Shown here: positions 1 to 8,466 of the stretch, piece after piece | Layout: each line of letters begins with the position of its first letter | Numbering within the stretch: the stretch's first letter is position 1 | Assembly (NCBI GenBank): GCA_963717705.1 | Contig: CAVQWT010000002.1 | Coordinates: forward strand, 124,001-188,000 | Source: CAVQWT01 sp963717705 | GTDB taxonomy: Bacteria > Pseudomonadota > Gammaproteobacteria > Burkholderiales > Casimicrobiaceae | Length of the DNA stretch: 64,000 nt | Reading direction: 5' to 3' | The notes under the pieces: model-generated | What the model saw: the letters and a program-made list of their open reading frames with translations, nothing else | Database searches by the model: none | What the model was told of the DNA's origin: nothing | Position numbers and translations under genes: made by a program

Positions 1-95
1 CCCGTCTTCTTCCGGGACGCTGCTGCCTTCGTTGTCTTCAAGGGCTTTGCGCTCGCCGCGGCTTTCGTGGCTTTCCTGGCGGTCTTGGCAATCAT
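1..95 (-). CDS. Ala/Lys-rich protein, N-terminus only (cut by window edge)
   Basis: The first 31 codons of a minus-strand gene are visible, and the rest lies outside the window. The peptide begins MIAKTARKATKAAASAK and continues as an almost pure Ala/Lys/Thr/Ser tract. This is basic and probably disordered, like the tails seen on histone-like or polyphosphate-binding proteins. A GAGGGG stretch about ten bases upstream can serve as the ribosome binding site. It lies 80 bp downstream of the CYTH-like/Ppx gene on the same strand, so the two may be co-transcribed and may share polyphosphate metabolism. That link is inference, because no catalytic domain is in view. Confidence 0.5.
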   Translation of the reverse strand, partial: MIAKTARKATKAAASAKPLKTTKAAASRKKT

Positions 96-175
96 GGTCT
101 GCACCCCTCTCGTGGTAACTTGGCAAGTACCGGTCTCTTTCGGCCCGGCCCCGGTAACTCAGTGCAACGTTTCCT

Positions 176-1669
176 TCAGCCGCCGAAGCGCTCGGCCAGC
201 ACGCCGTGGCGCAGGCCGCGATCGCTCACGGTGAGACTCTGCTTGCCCAGCTTCTCCATCACCGTGCGGACGATGCATGCCCCGGCGAGGATGACTTCGG
301 CCCGCTTCGGCTGCAGGCCGACGATGCCGCGGCGGGCGTCGGCGTCGAGTGACCGGTAGAGCTCGATCTGGCGATCGATCTCGGCGCGATCGAGCACGCT
401 GCCCTGGACGACTGCCGGGTCGTAGGTGGCGAGGCGATGCATGACCGCGGTGATATTGGTCACCGCCCCGCCCATCGCAGCCAGCGCGTCGGGCACCGGG
501 CGCCCGTCGATGCGCGAGAGGTCGGTGGAAATCGCCGCCATGGCCTCGCGCAGCACCTCGGGCGAGACGGCCCGGTCGAGCCCGAAACGCTCGGTATAGC
601 GCACGGCGCCGACGTCGACGCTGAAGCGCTCGTCGACGACGGCATCGTGCCCAAAGGTGAACTGGGAACTGCCGCCGCCGGTGTCGAAGACGACGAGCGA
701 ACCCTTGTTCAATCCAAGACCGGCCTTGGCGGCAAGGTAGGCCAGCCGGCTCTCCTCTTCTCCCGAGATCACCTCGATGCGAACGCCGGTGCGCGCCTGG
801 ATCTCTTCGACGACATCGTTGGCGTTCGACGCGATCCGCAGGCCGGCGGTGCCCACGGCGGCGATGGCCCGCACGCCATGCCGCCGGGCCTCGTCGACCA
901 TGCCCGCAATCGCAGCGGCCGCTCGCTCCAGCGCGGCATCGACGATCACGCCCTTTTGTTCGAGTCCTTCGCCAAGGCGGGTCACCTCCGCGCGGTCAAC
1001 GACGGTTCGCCATATGCCGTTGACGTCTTGCTCGCCAACGTGGAACTTGATGGAATTGGTGCCGGCATCGATCACCGCGTAGCGCACCGGCGCGTCATCG
1101 ATCAGGGCCGCCAGGCCGCGCGGATAGCTGGTGTTGACGTAGTCGCCCAGGCCGAGCTCCCGCACCGCCCGCATGACCCCGGCCGCATCCTCCGACTCCA
1201 CCGCAAGGGTGCGGGTGGGCTTGCCGTCCGCCACGACCTCGGAGAGCTCGGCCATGCAGCCGCCGACCGTGTACCGGGTGCGCCGCTTGTGGACCTTCAC
1301 GGCACGGACCGTCGCACCCGGCGCGGCAAACTGCCCGAGGAACTCGTCGAGTGTGTAGCCCGGGCGCAGGGGCTGCGGGATCGGCAAGCCGAGTTCCGCC
1401 AGCACTTTCTCCGCCTCGGCTGCCGGAAGCGGAAAGGCCGCCTTCATGACCGGCGTCCACTGCTCGAGGCCATCGGCATTGACCTCGCGAAGCACCTTGA
1501 TGTCCATCAGCGCATCGCGAATCTTCACGTTGCCGCCAGCGCGGGAAAGCAGGTAGATCTCGTCGCTTTCCTGAACGCCACTCGGCACGAGCCCCGCCAG
1601 TCGCCCCTCTGCCTCGCCGAAGCGCCGGCCAAACGAACGCCATTCCCAGCGTGGTGTGATTTCAGCCAT
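176..1669 (-). CDS. CYTH-like domain fused to Ppx/GppA exopolyphosphatase
   Basis: The protein has 497 residues. The C-terminal part, from about residue 196, has the ASKHA phosphatase signatures of exopolyphosphatase/guanosine pentaphosphatase: VIDAGTNSIKF (phosphate-1 loop), ISGEEESRLAY and VFDTGGGSSQF (phosphate-2 loop). These enzymes release phosphate from polyphosphate chain ends or hydrolyse pppGpp. The first roughly 190 residues are not part of a normal Ppx. They contain alternating charged strands (WEWRSFG, VKIRDALMDIKVL, HKRRTRYTVGG, MAELSEVV) that resemble a CYTH triphosphate tunnel. That assignment is by eye and is inference. The gene starts at ATG with AGGAGG about ten bases upstream. 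It follows a membrane-protein gene after 52 bp, suggesting a minus-strand operon. No frameshift is seen, so the fusion is contiguous. Confidence 0.85.
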   Translation of the reverse strand: MAEITPRWEWRSFGRRFGEAEGRLAGLVPSGVQESDEIYLLSRAGGNVKIRDALMDIKVLREVNADGLEQWTPVMKAAFPLPAAEAEKVLAELGLPIPQPLRPGYTLDEFLGQFAAPGATVRAVKVHKRRTRYTVGGCMAELSEVVADGKPTRTLAVESEDAAGVMRAVRELGLGDYVNTSYPRGLAALIDDAPVRYAVIDAGTNSIKFHVGEQDVNGIWRTVVDRAEVTRLGEGLEQKGVIVDAALERAAAAIAGMVDEARRHGVRAIAAVGTAGLRIASNANDVVEEIQARTGVRIEVISGEEESRLAYLAAKAGLGLNKGSLVVFDTGGGSSQFTFGHDAVVDERFSVDVGAVRYTERFGLDRAVSPEVLREAMAAISTDLSRIDGRPVPDALAAMGGAVTNITAVMHRLATYDPAVVQGSVLDRAEIDRQIELYRSLDADARRGIVGLQPKRAEVILAGACIVRTVMEKLGKQSLTVSDRGLRHGVLAERFGG

Positions 1670-1721
1670 GGTCGATCCTGCCCTCCTGAGTTGAGTTATC
1701 CGGCTCGGCCCCGGCGGCGGT

Positions 1722-2939
1722 CTAGAAGACCACGCCGAGCAGGACCTTAAGCAACGCCTCCAGCGGCATCATGGTGAGCAGCAGCGGCACCATTGGAATC
1801 AGTGCCGCGGCGGCAACCCGGAGGATAGCCTCCTTCGTTATCGGCGCGAGACGCATGGTCCGCACCAATTCGTAACTGTTGCCAAGATCGGCGAGGGACT
1901 GGATGTCGGCGCTGCCGACGAGGGCCTCGTTGGCAGGCGCACCGCCGCGCAGCCATTTGGCATCGAACGCGCGCACGTAATGCTCGGCGAGCGCTCCGTA
2001 TTCGCGCAAGCCCTTGCGTTTCGCCTGGGCAAGCTGAGGCGTAAACACCAGGAGCGGGCCGAGGATCGCGCAGAGCAGAAAGGCGACCACGACAGCGATC
2101 TCGGCCTTGAACTCGGTCAGCGCCGCCCCGGCGAAGAAAATGCGGTTGGCGAGCTGTCCGGCCAGCAGTGCGCCGTGCGCGACAGCGAGCGTTGCGAAGG
2201 CATAGACGGTGTTGGAAAGAAAGCCCAGGCCGCCGACGCGATCCGGATGCGTGGGGACCAGGCTCAACTCGATGCGCGACACCTGCCAAAGAAAGCGCGT
2301 CCAGACGAACAGGCGAAAATACCAGCGGACCATCAGGAACTGGAAGATCGGCAGGCTCACGTAGCCGTACCAGATCCCGGCGAGCGAGGCCCTCGAGCCC
2401 TCGACGGCAGGTGTCGCGTACCACGTCGCCGTGTCGAGGGCCAGGTACTGGCGCCAGACGATCAGGATTCCGACGCCATAGACGAAGGCAATGAGCAGCA
2501 CCTCGGCGAGTATGGAGTTGCGCAGCCGAAACGCCGACGCGATGGCGGCCTCGAACCGCGTCATGGCGTTCTCGGGGATCAAGTTTCGTTCCAGGAATTG
2601 CTGCACCAACGGACGCATGCGCCGATGCACGACCAGTTCGGCAACGATCAAGAGGGGCATCGCCACCAGGAAGCGGATGTGAACTTCCGCGTCCAGCAGA
2701 AACGGCACGGACACTCCCCCTCCCAGCAGCTTTCCCTCCATGGCCGAGAGCACGAGGAGCGGCAGCCAGGCAAGCAGCGCGATGACGACGACCCGCTGGC
2801 GCACCATCATCAGCGCATCGTCGGCCAGGTGCGCCCGACGCAGGAGCTGGAACAGCGGCCCGCCCAGCACGAGCGAGAATTCCGGCGGATTGCCGTGGAA
2901 AACCGGCCCGTCGCCGAACTCTGGCGTGGAAGCTCTCAT
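1722..2939 (-). CDS. Multi-pass membrane protein of unknown function
   Basis: The protein has about 405 residues from the chosen ATG (MRASTPEFGDG). The frame stays open 26 codons further upstream, but that extension is Arg/Pro-rich and does not look coding. Hydrophobic segments are VVVIALLAWLPLLVLSA, FLVAMPLLIVAELVV, ILAEVLLIAFVYGVGILIV, a segment near LPIFQFLMV, AEIAVVVAFLLCAILGPLLV and a last one near the C-terminus. This is about six to seven spans, with conserved-looking charged loops (THPDRVGGLGFL, AEHYVRAFDAKW). I do not recognise a named family. It is on the same strand as, and just upstream of, the CYTH-like/Ppx gene, so an inner-membrane partner of that operon is possible but unproven. 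Confidence 0.75.
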   Translation of the reverse strand: MRASTPEFGDGPVFHGNPPEFSLVLGGPLFQLLRRAHLADDALMMVRQRVVVIALLAWLPLLVLSAMEGKLLGGGVSVPFLLDAEVHIRFLVAMPLLIVAELVVHRRMRPLVQQFLERNLIPENAMTRFEAAIASAFRLRNSILAEVLLIAFVYGVGILIVWRQYLALDTATWYATPAVEGSRASLAGIWYGYVSLPIFQFLMVRWYFRLFVWTRFLWQVSRIELSLVPTHPDRVGGLGFLSNTVYAFATLAVAHGALLAGQLANRIFFAGAALTEFKAEIAVVVAFLLCAILGPLLVFTPQLAQAKRKGLREYGALAEHYVRAFDAKWLRGGAPANEALVGSADIQSLADLGNSYELVRTMRLAPITKEAILRVAAAALIPMVPLLLTMMPLEALLKVLLGVVF

Positions 2940-3393
2940 CTGCGGTCTCGCCGGGCAGGGGCGAAGCTCATTTGCCCAGTGTCCGGCCAATCTGGCGCCG
3001 AAACCACGCCCCGACATTGATGAAGGTCAACCGGCGCGCAGGTAGGCTGGCGACACCCCCGTGACCCGGAGCGCAAGCGCCGGCGTTCCGAAGGGATCCA
3101 TCGAGAGCCAAGGCGTCCGCGCACCGGAAGTTTGGGAGGCAATGCCGATCGACGGCTCGTGGCCGAAGCCGGTCCGTCACCTCGATCGCCGCCGACGCTT
3201 TGCTGCCCGTCCCGGTGCGGTAAATCGGCCGTCCGACGATTTCGCCGAACGGCCGGGCGCGCACGCCTGCCCCGCAGGACGGCGTCGCCGGCGGCGCGCA
3301 GTAGAATGGCGCGATCCGGCGGTCGAGGACAAGCGAAGCGCCTCCATTCGATCGACCCCTGCATCCCAAAACCTTTTCATTGGGGAGTCTCCC
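2940..3393. other. Divergent intergenic region, no gene seen
   Basis: This is the 454-bp space between the divergently transcribed membrane protein and aminotransferase genes. Open frames here are GC-driven and carry no recognisable protein. It should hold the promoters of both genes, but I see no convincing -35/-10 pair. The ribosome binding site of the aminotransferase (TGGGGAG) sits at its right end. Confidence 0.5.
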
Positions 3394-4569
3394 ATGCCCG
3401 GCCTGCTTCCGAACGTCGATCCCGACGGCCTGCTCGAGTTCTCCGTGGTGTACACCGACCGGGCGCTGAACCACATGTCCCGGAAGTTCCAGGTCGTGAT
3501 GCGGGACATCGCCGGCGTGCTCAAGGAAGCCTACGGTGCCCGCGCGGCCATCGTCGTGCCCGGCAGCGGCACGTTCGGCATGGAAGCGGTGGCGCGGCAG
3601 TTCGCCACCGATCGCCATTGCCTCGTGATTCGAAGCGGCTGGTTCAGCTTCCGCTGGACCCAGATTTTCGAAATGGGGCGCATCCCGTCGTCCTGCACGG
3701 TGCTGAAGGCGCGCCGCGCGCGCCCCGGCGCGCAGGAGCCGTTCGCGCCGCCCCCGATCGACGAAGTCGTGTCGGCGATCCGCGCCGAGCGGCCGGCGGT
3801 CGTGTTCGCGCCGCACGTCGAGACCGCCGCCGGCATGATGCTGCCGGACGACTACCTGCGCGCAATGGCCGACGCCGTGCACGAAGCGGGAGGCCTGTTC
3901 GTGCTCGACTGCATCGCCTCGGGCGCGATCTGGGTCGACATGAAGGCCACCGGCGTCGACGTGCTCGTGAGCGCGCCGCAGAAGGGCTGGAGCGGCTCGC
4001 CCTGCTGCGCGTTCGTGATGCTTTCGGATCTCGCCCGCGAGCGGATCGACGGCACCACCAGCACCAGCTACGCCGCCGATCTCAGGAAGTGGCTGCAGGT
4101 GATGGAGGCCTACGAGGGCGGCGCGCACCTCTATCACACGACGATGCCCACCGATGCGCTCGCGCGAACGCGGGACGCGATGCTCGAGACCCGAGCACGC
4201 GGCTTTGCGACGCTGCGCGCCGAGCAGGAAAGGATCGGCGCGGCGGTGCGGGCGCTGCTCGAGCGGAACGGCTACGCGAGCGTCGCTGCCGCAGGCTTCA
4301 GGGCCCCGTCCGTGGTCGTGAGCTATACCGACGACCCCGGCCTGCAGAGCAGCAAGACGTTCCTCGACCTCGGCCTGCAGACGGCGGCGGGCGTGCCGCT
4401 CCAGTGCGACGAGGGCGCCGACTTCAGGACCTTCCGCATCGGCCTCTTCGGCCTCGAGAAGCTCGGCAACGTCGAGCGGACCGTCGGCCACCTCGACCAG
4501 GCACTGCAGGCGATCGCGCGGGAAGGCAACGCCTCCCGGCCGCGGAAGGATCCCGTTCCTCACCAGTAG
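3394..4569 (+). CDS. Class V aminotransferase (serine/alanine-glyoxylate aminotransferase-like)
   Basis: A 391-residue PLP enzyme of fold type I, class V. Visible hallmarks are VVPGSGTFGMEA (phosphate-binding loop), the block FAPHVETAAGMM, LFVLDCIASGAIW (the Asp that pairs with the pyridine nitrogen), and SAPQKGWSGSP, which holds the lysine expected to form the Schiff base. The closest family by eye is alanine-glyoxylate or serine-glyoxylate aminotransferase, giving glycine or hydroxypyruvate-type products. The exact substrate is not determinable. The ATG start has TGGGGAG seven bases upstream. The stop overlaps by 10 bp the stop of a decayed iron-alcohol-dehydrogenase copy on the other strand. 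The same tail-to-tail arrangement recurs near 11.8 kb, where this gene is the decayed partner. Confidence 0.85.
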   Translation: MPGLLPNVDPDGLLEFSVVYTDRALNHMSRKFQVVMRDIAGVLKEAYGARAAIVVPGSGTFGMEAVARQFATDRHCLVIRSGWFSFRWTQIFEMGRIPSSCTVLKARRARPGAQEPFAPPPIDEVVSAIRAERPAVVFAPHVETAAGMMLPDDYLRAMADAVHEAGGLFVLDCIASGAIWVDMKATGVDVLVSAPQKGWSGSPCCAFVMLSDLARERIDGTTSTSYAADLRKWLQVMEAYEGGAHLYHTTMPTDALARTRDAMLETRARGFATLRAEQERIGAAVRALLERNGYASVAAAGFRAPSVVVSYTDDPGLQSSKTFLDLGLQTAAGVPLQCDEGADFRTFRIGLFGLEKLGNVERTVGHLDQALQAIAREGNASRPRKDPVPHQ

Positions 4570-4791
4570 CGCATGGCCCCGCAGTAGATGCCCTCCAGGT
4601 CCTGCCTGGAAACGCTTCGCGGCGCCATCACCAGCGGCCGCTGCTGGGCGAAGGCCCCTTCCGCCAGGGCCGGCACGTCGGCTTCCCCGTAGCCCAGTGC
4701 GGCGATGCCGGACGGCAGGCCGGCCTCGCGCATCAGCGCAATGAAGACCCGGGCGAGGATCTCGCCCGCGTCCTCCGGTGCCGCGCCAGCG
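4560..4791 (-). pseudogene. C-terminal remnant of HOT-type iron alcohol dehydrogenase (copy 1)
   Basis: On the minus strand this segment encodes the last roughly 75 residues of the iron-containing dehydrogenase that is intact at 11782-13089. Both end in RQDLEGIY.GA.RYW and share the block PEDAGEILAR.FIALMREA. The two DNA copies are almost identical for about 230 bp. The match stops abruptly near 4791, where the intact gene continues and this one does not. An in-frame ATG at 4850 could give a 96-residue peptide, but no catalytic or NAD-binding part is present. I treat it as debris left by partial deletion after a segmental duplication. Confidence 0.8.
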
Positions 4792-4973
4792 TCACCTCCG
4801 GCCACCACGGGGGTGATTTCCTCCCTCTGTCGCTGGGCCGATTCGGCCATGGCCGGTGTTTGATGCCGATCAAGGCGCGCGCCGACGCCGAATCTAGTAT
4901 CAATCAAACAGGCATTCCCGCGGCCCAAATTCGCCGCAACGACGACGGCAACGCGCCGAACGAGAGGCAGCCG

Positions 4974-6491
4974 ATGACCACCCATCCGATGAGCCCCGTG
5001 GATGCGGCCTGGTACCACATGGACGGCCCGGCGAACCTGGCCATGGTGACGGGCATCATGCTCACGAAGGAGCGGCTCGATTTCAAGACGGTGAAGGCCG
5101 TCTACAAGCGTCGGTGGGCCGGGTTCGATCGATTCCGCCAGCGCGTGGTCGAACGCGGATTTCCGACGCCGATTCCACAATGGGAGGACATGCCGAATTT
5201 CGACATCGACCAGCACGTCCACCAGATCGCACTGCCGGCTCCGCATGACAGGGCGGCGCTCACTGCGCTCATCAGCGATATCGCGAGTTCGCCGCTCGAC
5301 CACGAACAGCCGCTCTGGCAGGTACACGTCATCGACAACGTCGAGGGCGGCAGCGCGCTGATCACGCGCTACCACCACTGCATCGGCGACGGTACCGCGA
5401 TGATGGCGGCAATCGGGCGGCTCTGCGACACGACGCGGGGCGGGTCCTTGCGCGCCACACCAGCCAGCGCCGCAAGGATCGACCGCAAGCGTGCCGGCCG
5501 CACGCTGGCGCTGTCGTTCGATTCCGTCCGGCGCCTGGCCGGGAAAGCGCTGGCGACGGCGGGCTCGGCGATCGATTCCGTCGCGCATCCGCAACACGCC
5601 ATCGACAAGGCGACGGTGATTCTCGAGGGCGCCGGCATGCTGGCGGCGGAGCTTCTGAAGGCGCCGGATCCGCAATCGCCGCTCAAGGGCGCATTCGGCA
5701 TGAGAAAGCATGTCGCCTGGTCGGAACCGGTCGCGATCGAGGACGTCAAGGCGATCGGCACTCCGTGGGGCGCGAAGGTGAACGACGTGCTCGTTGCCGG
5801 GATGACCGGCGCGTTGCGCGCCTATCTGAAGCGACGCGGCGTCGATGTGGCCCACACGACCGTTCGAGCGATGGTCCCCGTCGACCTGAGGCCGCCGGAG
5901 CGCGTCGGTGAATTGGGCAACGAGTTCGGATTGGTGGTCCTCGACCTGGCGGTGGCGAGCTCGGATTCGATGGACCGCCTGGCGACGACGAAGCGGCGCA
6001 TGGATGCGCTCAAGCGCTCGCCGGAGGCGGTGGCGACCCTGATCCTCTTCGACATCCTCGGCCGCGGGCCGAAGCCGCTCGGCGACTTCGCCAATGAAAT
6101 CTTCGGAAGCAAGGCCAGCGTCGTCATGACCAACGTCGCCGGGCCGAAGAAGACGCTCTATCTTGCCGGTGTTCCGATCGATCGCATGATGTTCTGGGTG
6201 CCGCACCCGGGCAAGCAGCTCGGCATGGGAATCAGCATCCTGAGCTACAAGGGCATGGCTTCGCTCGCAGTCATCGCCGATGCGCACCTGGTGCCGGATC
6301 CGTACGCAATCACGACCCGGTTCAACCGCGAGTTCGCGCAGATGCTGCGCCGGGTGAAGGCGGACGCCATGACGGCGCCGGGAAAGAGGCCAGCCGCGCG
6401 GAAGGGCATCCGGAAGACGGCACCAGGCCCGAAACTCGCCGCGAAACGGGCGACCCGCCAAGCGACGGCCACCGGAAAGGCTGTGCCCTAG
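4974..6491 (+). CDS. Wax ester synthase/diacylglycerol acyltransferase family protein
   Basis: A 505-residue protein of the bacterial WS/DGAT family, which transfers acyl-CoA onto fatty alcohols or diacylglycerol to make storage lipid. It opens with MSPVDAAWYHMDGPANLAMV, the usual N-terminal family block. The catalytic motif HHxxxDG is present as HHCIGDG near residue 135. The second domain shows the typical WGAKVNDVLVAGMTGALR, the ELGNEFGLV region, and VVMTNVAGPKK. The last 40 residues are a Lys/Arg/Ala/Thr-rich tail (KRATRQATATGKAVP) like the basic tract at the left edge of the window. The ATG start is preceded by GAGAGGCAG. An ester-storage role fits polyphosphate metabolism nearby, but this is inference. 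Confidence 0.88.
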   Translation: MTTHPMSPVDAAWYHMDGPANLAMVTGIMLTKERLDFKTVKAVYKRRWAGFDRFRQRVVERGFPTPIPQWEDMPNFDIDQHVHQIALPAPHDRAALTALISDIASSPLDHEQPLWQVHVIDNVEGGSALITRYHHCIGDGTAMMAAIGRLCDTTRGGSLRATPASAARIDRKRAGRTLALSFDSVRRLAGKALATAGSAIDSVAHPQHAIDKATVILEGAGMLAAELLKAPDPQSPLKGAFGMRKHVAWSEPVAIEDVKAIGTPWGAKVNDVLVAGMTGALRAYLKRRGVDVAHTTVRAMVPVDLRPPERVGELGNEFGLVVLDLAVASSDSMDRLATTKRRMDALKRSPEAVATLILFDILGRGPKPLGDFANEIFGSKASVVMTNVAGPKKTLYLAGVPIDRMMFWVPHPGKQLGMGISILSYKGMASLAVIADAHLVPDPYAITTRFNREFAQMLRRVKADAMTAPGKRPAARKGIRKTAPGPKLAAKRATRQATATGKAVP

Positions 6492-6948
6492 CCCCGACAG
6501 GCATCACGCCATCTCATCCAGTCTTTCCGGGTCGAGATGACGCGCGCAGTTTGGTGTTGCCGGCGGCCGGAAGCGATCCGCCGCGAGCGGCCGTTTTCGA
6601 CCCTGGCCTGCCCGTCAGGGTTCTCGCAAGCAGTCGCTGAATATTGTGGATGCAGCCATTCGCGTGGGCAGATGCCTGGCATCAGTGGGGCCGCGAGCGG
6701 CAGCCTCATTGCACTTTCTGCTTGGTCGGGAACCGCCGCGTCCATCCCGCCATGAAAGACTGCTATCGGGAAGCCAAGCTCGTCGACAACGCGCCGCTGC
6801 CGGGAGCAAAATCCGGCGGATGAAGTTCGTCAATTGGACTGAAATGTGCTGCCCCTAACAATCTTAGTCAGGCGACCCGAATAATGAAACCGCCATTTCT
6901 GATTCTCTTTTAATCCTTCTGTCCGCATCAGCCCATTGTGAAGATCGC
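6492..6948. other. Intergenic, no gene seen; composition shifts to AT-richer
   Basis: I find no open frame here with a recognisable product or good start. From about 6840 the sequence becomes clearly more AT-rich than the rest of the window (CTTTTAATCCTTCTG near 6907), and this continues into the next gene. That suggests the border of an acquired segment. A CCTAACAATC string near 6848 recalls integron attC ends but lacks a matching partner. Confidence 0.4.
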
Positions 6949-7743
6949 ATGCCGACCGTATTTCTTACGCACCTGTTCGTAGCGCTCGACCAGGCAAGCT
7001 ACGACGCGCTGCGGAGCTCACCCCAGGTCGCAGCGCTTGCCGCGGTCGCTGAGAAACACACGGTGGCCGGGACCAGAGAGTGGACCGGCTTTTACATTTC
7101 GGGACGTCAGACCTACATGGAGTTTTTTGGACCGGAGGGGCTACCCGAAGGCGTGCATGTGGGTGGCTCCGGGCTTGCCTTGACCGTCGAAGAGTCCGGC
7201 GGCGTCGCGGCAATCGCGACCCGCCTGCGCACGGCTTTTGGTGAGAGGGTTGAAGTGGAGGCCATCCCAAGTACATCCGCTTCCGGCACGATCCCTTGGT
7301 TCACGGCGACCTACATCAAAGGCGATGGACCCGAAGCAATGCTTACATGGGTAATGGAAATTGATCCGGGATTTCTCGCCGCCACTCATCCCGACTCTCG
7401 GGTCGAGCATCCCTTGAGCCGCGAGCAGTATCAGTCATGGAAATTCCTTCCGGATCGGCCTCTGGATGATGTCGTGGGCCTCACGGCGGCACTCAATCCG
7501 GCTAACATGTCCCAGCTCGCTGCCGAGCTTGAACTGTTTGGTTGGGCGGTTGATCGCGAAGGCGGCGGATTCGTGGCGGAAGGACCCGATGTGAAACTCA
7601 CGGTTGTACCTACAAGTTCGCGGGCAGGCATTCAGGAGGTTGAGCTCCGACTTCGCCATTCCGTTCTCAATCAGAAGGTCAAACTCGGGAGTGCGGAGCT
7701 CCTTCTCGACGGGAACACGGGCCGTTTTATTTTCTGGACCTAG
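6949..7743 (+). CDS. DUF5829-like protein of unknown function
   Basis: A 264-residue soluble protein beginning MPTVFLTHLFVALDQASYDA, with the later block GIQEVELRLRH. The overall layout resembles the DUF5829 family of uncharacterised proteins, as judged from memory of the opening block. The segments YISGRQTYMEFFGPEG and WFTATYIKGDGPEAMLTWVMEID suggest a glyoxalase/VOC-like alpha-beta fold, which is inference. There is no signal peptide and no membrane span. Codon use is visibly less GC-biased than in its neighbours, with many third-position A and T, and the upstream region is AT-rich. This is consistent with relatively recent acquisition. No partner gene is attached. Confidence 0.7.
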   Translation: MPTVFLTHLFVALDQASYDALRSSPQVAALAAVAEKHTVAGTREWTGFYISGRQTYMEFFGPEGLPEGVHVGGSGLALTVEESGGVAAIATRLRTAFGERVEVEAIPSTSASGTIPWFTATYIKGDGPEAMLTWVMEIDPGFLAATHPDSRVEHPLSREQYQSWKFLPDRPLDDVVGLTAALNPANMSQLAAELELFGWAVDREGGGFVAEGPDVKLTVVPTSSRAGIQEVELRLRHSVLNQKVKLGSAELLLDGNTGRFIFWT

Positions 7744-8107
7744 CGTTAAGCCGGGCGATGGCCCCGGAGGGCCCATCGATGTACGCACGCGCGCAATCAT
7801 GAGCGAGTTGACATTGACGACGTGGGGGGAGCCCGCTCACGTCGCCGCCCCTCGAGACGGAATTGCACCGCGGCAAGTGACCGCTATCAGGCCACCTTTG
7901 CTGCGACGGTGATGGACCGTTCCTGGCCGGTTGCCGGCACCCATGGCGGAGCATCGAACGTCGGCTTCCGCTGCGTTGCCGTCGTCGGCATTGCCAAGCT
8001 CAACGGCAGCAGGAGACTCGTTGCTGCCGTTCGGCTTCGGCCATCCGTTGACAGTCGCCGAGCCGAAGGAGCAACACCGATCCAGGCTTTCCGGGGGTCA
8101 GACTGCG
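7744..8107. other. Intergenic, no gene seen
   Basis: This is 364 bp without a supported gene. It contains the strings GCGTTAAGCC right after the preceding stop and a GC-rich imperfect inverted repeat (GGCCCCGGAGGGCCC near 7761) that could act as a weak terminator. Open frames across it have no recognisable product. Confidence 0.4.
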
Positions 8108-8326
8108 ATGCATGCCCTTCGACACTTCCTCGTCGCCGTGTCGTTGCTGTTGGCAAGTGCGGGCACGTCGTTTGCCGCCACGACGGCACCACCGGCCGCG
8201 GAGGCGACGAAGCATCCCGCGCTCGCCGCACTGGTCGCGCCGCGCGCCGCCGACCTGCGCGCAGCAGGCATCCAGCGAATCATCGCGCGCACCGGCAAGC
8301 TGCGCCGGCAAGTCGACCGGACATGA
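8108..8326 (+). CDS. Small exported protein, unknown function
   Basis: A 72-residue product starting MHALRHFLVAVSLLLASAG with a clear Sec signal peptide, cleaved probably after SFA. The mature part is about 49 residues, Ala-rich and then basic (RAADLRAAGIQRIIART, GKLRRQVDRT), with an amphipathic helical look. The start codon has only a weak GGGGG upstream. No family is recognised. It precedes the penicillin-binding protein gene by 140 bp on the same strand, which makes an envelope role possible but unproven. Confidence 0.5.
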   Translation: MHALRHFLVAVSLLLASAGTSFAATTAPPAAEATKHPALAALVAPRAADLRAAGIQRIIARTGKLRRQVDRT

Positions 8327-8466
8327 CTCGAGATCCGAAATAGCGCGGGCTCTTCTTCCGAACGAAGAGCAGGCATCGCGGCCGCCCTGGCACAGCAGGC
8401 ATCGAACGAATTCCCCGACGCGGCGTTTCGGGGCACGAACGCCCGGGTTCCGCTATCCTTGGGGCG

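Noticed and set aside
3132..6491. A 1119-codon plus-strand open frame running across the aminotransferase region into the acyltransferase
   Set aside because: Its first 600 codons are an Arg/Pro-rich out-of-frame reading of the aminotransferase gene. Only the part from 4974 has real protein features.
6840..7760. attC-like integron ends (CCTAACAATC before and GCGTTAAGCC after the DUF5829-like gene)
   Set aside because: The two core sites do not pair as one attC, spacing and orientation do not fit a cassette, and no integrase is in the window.
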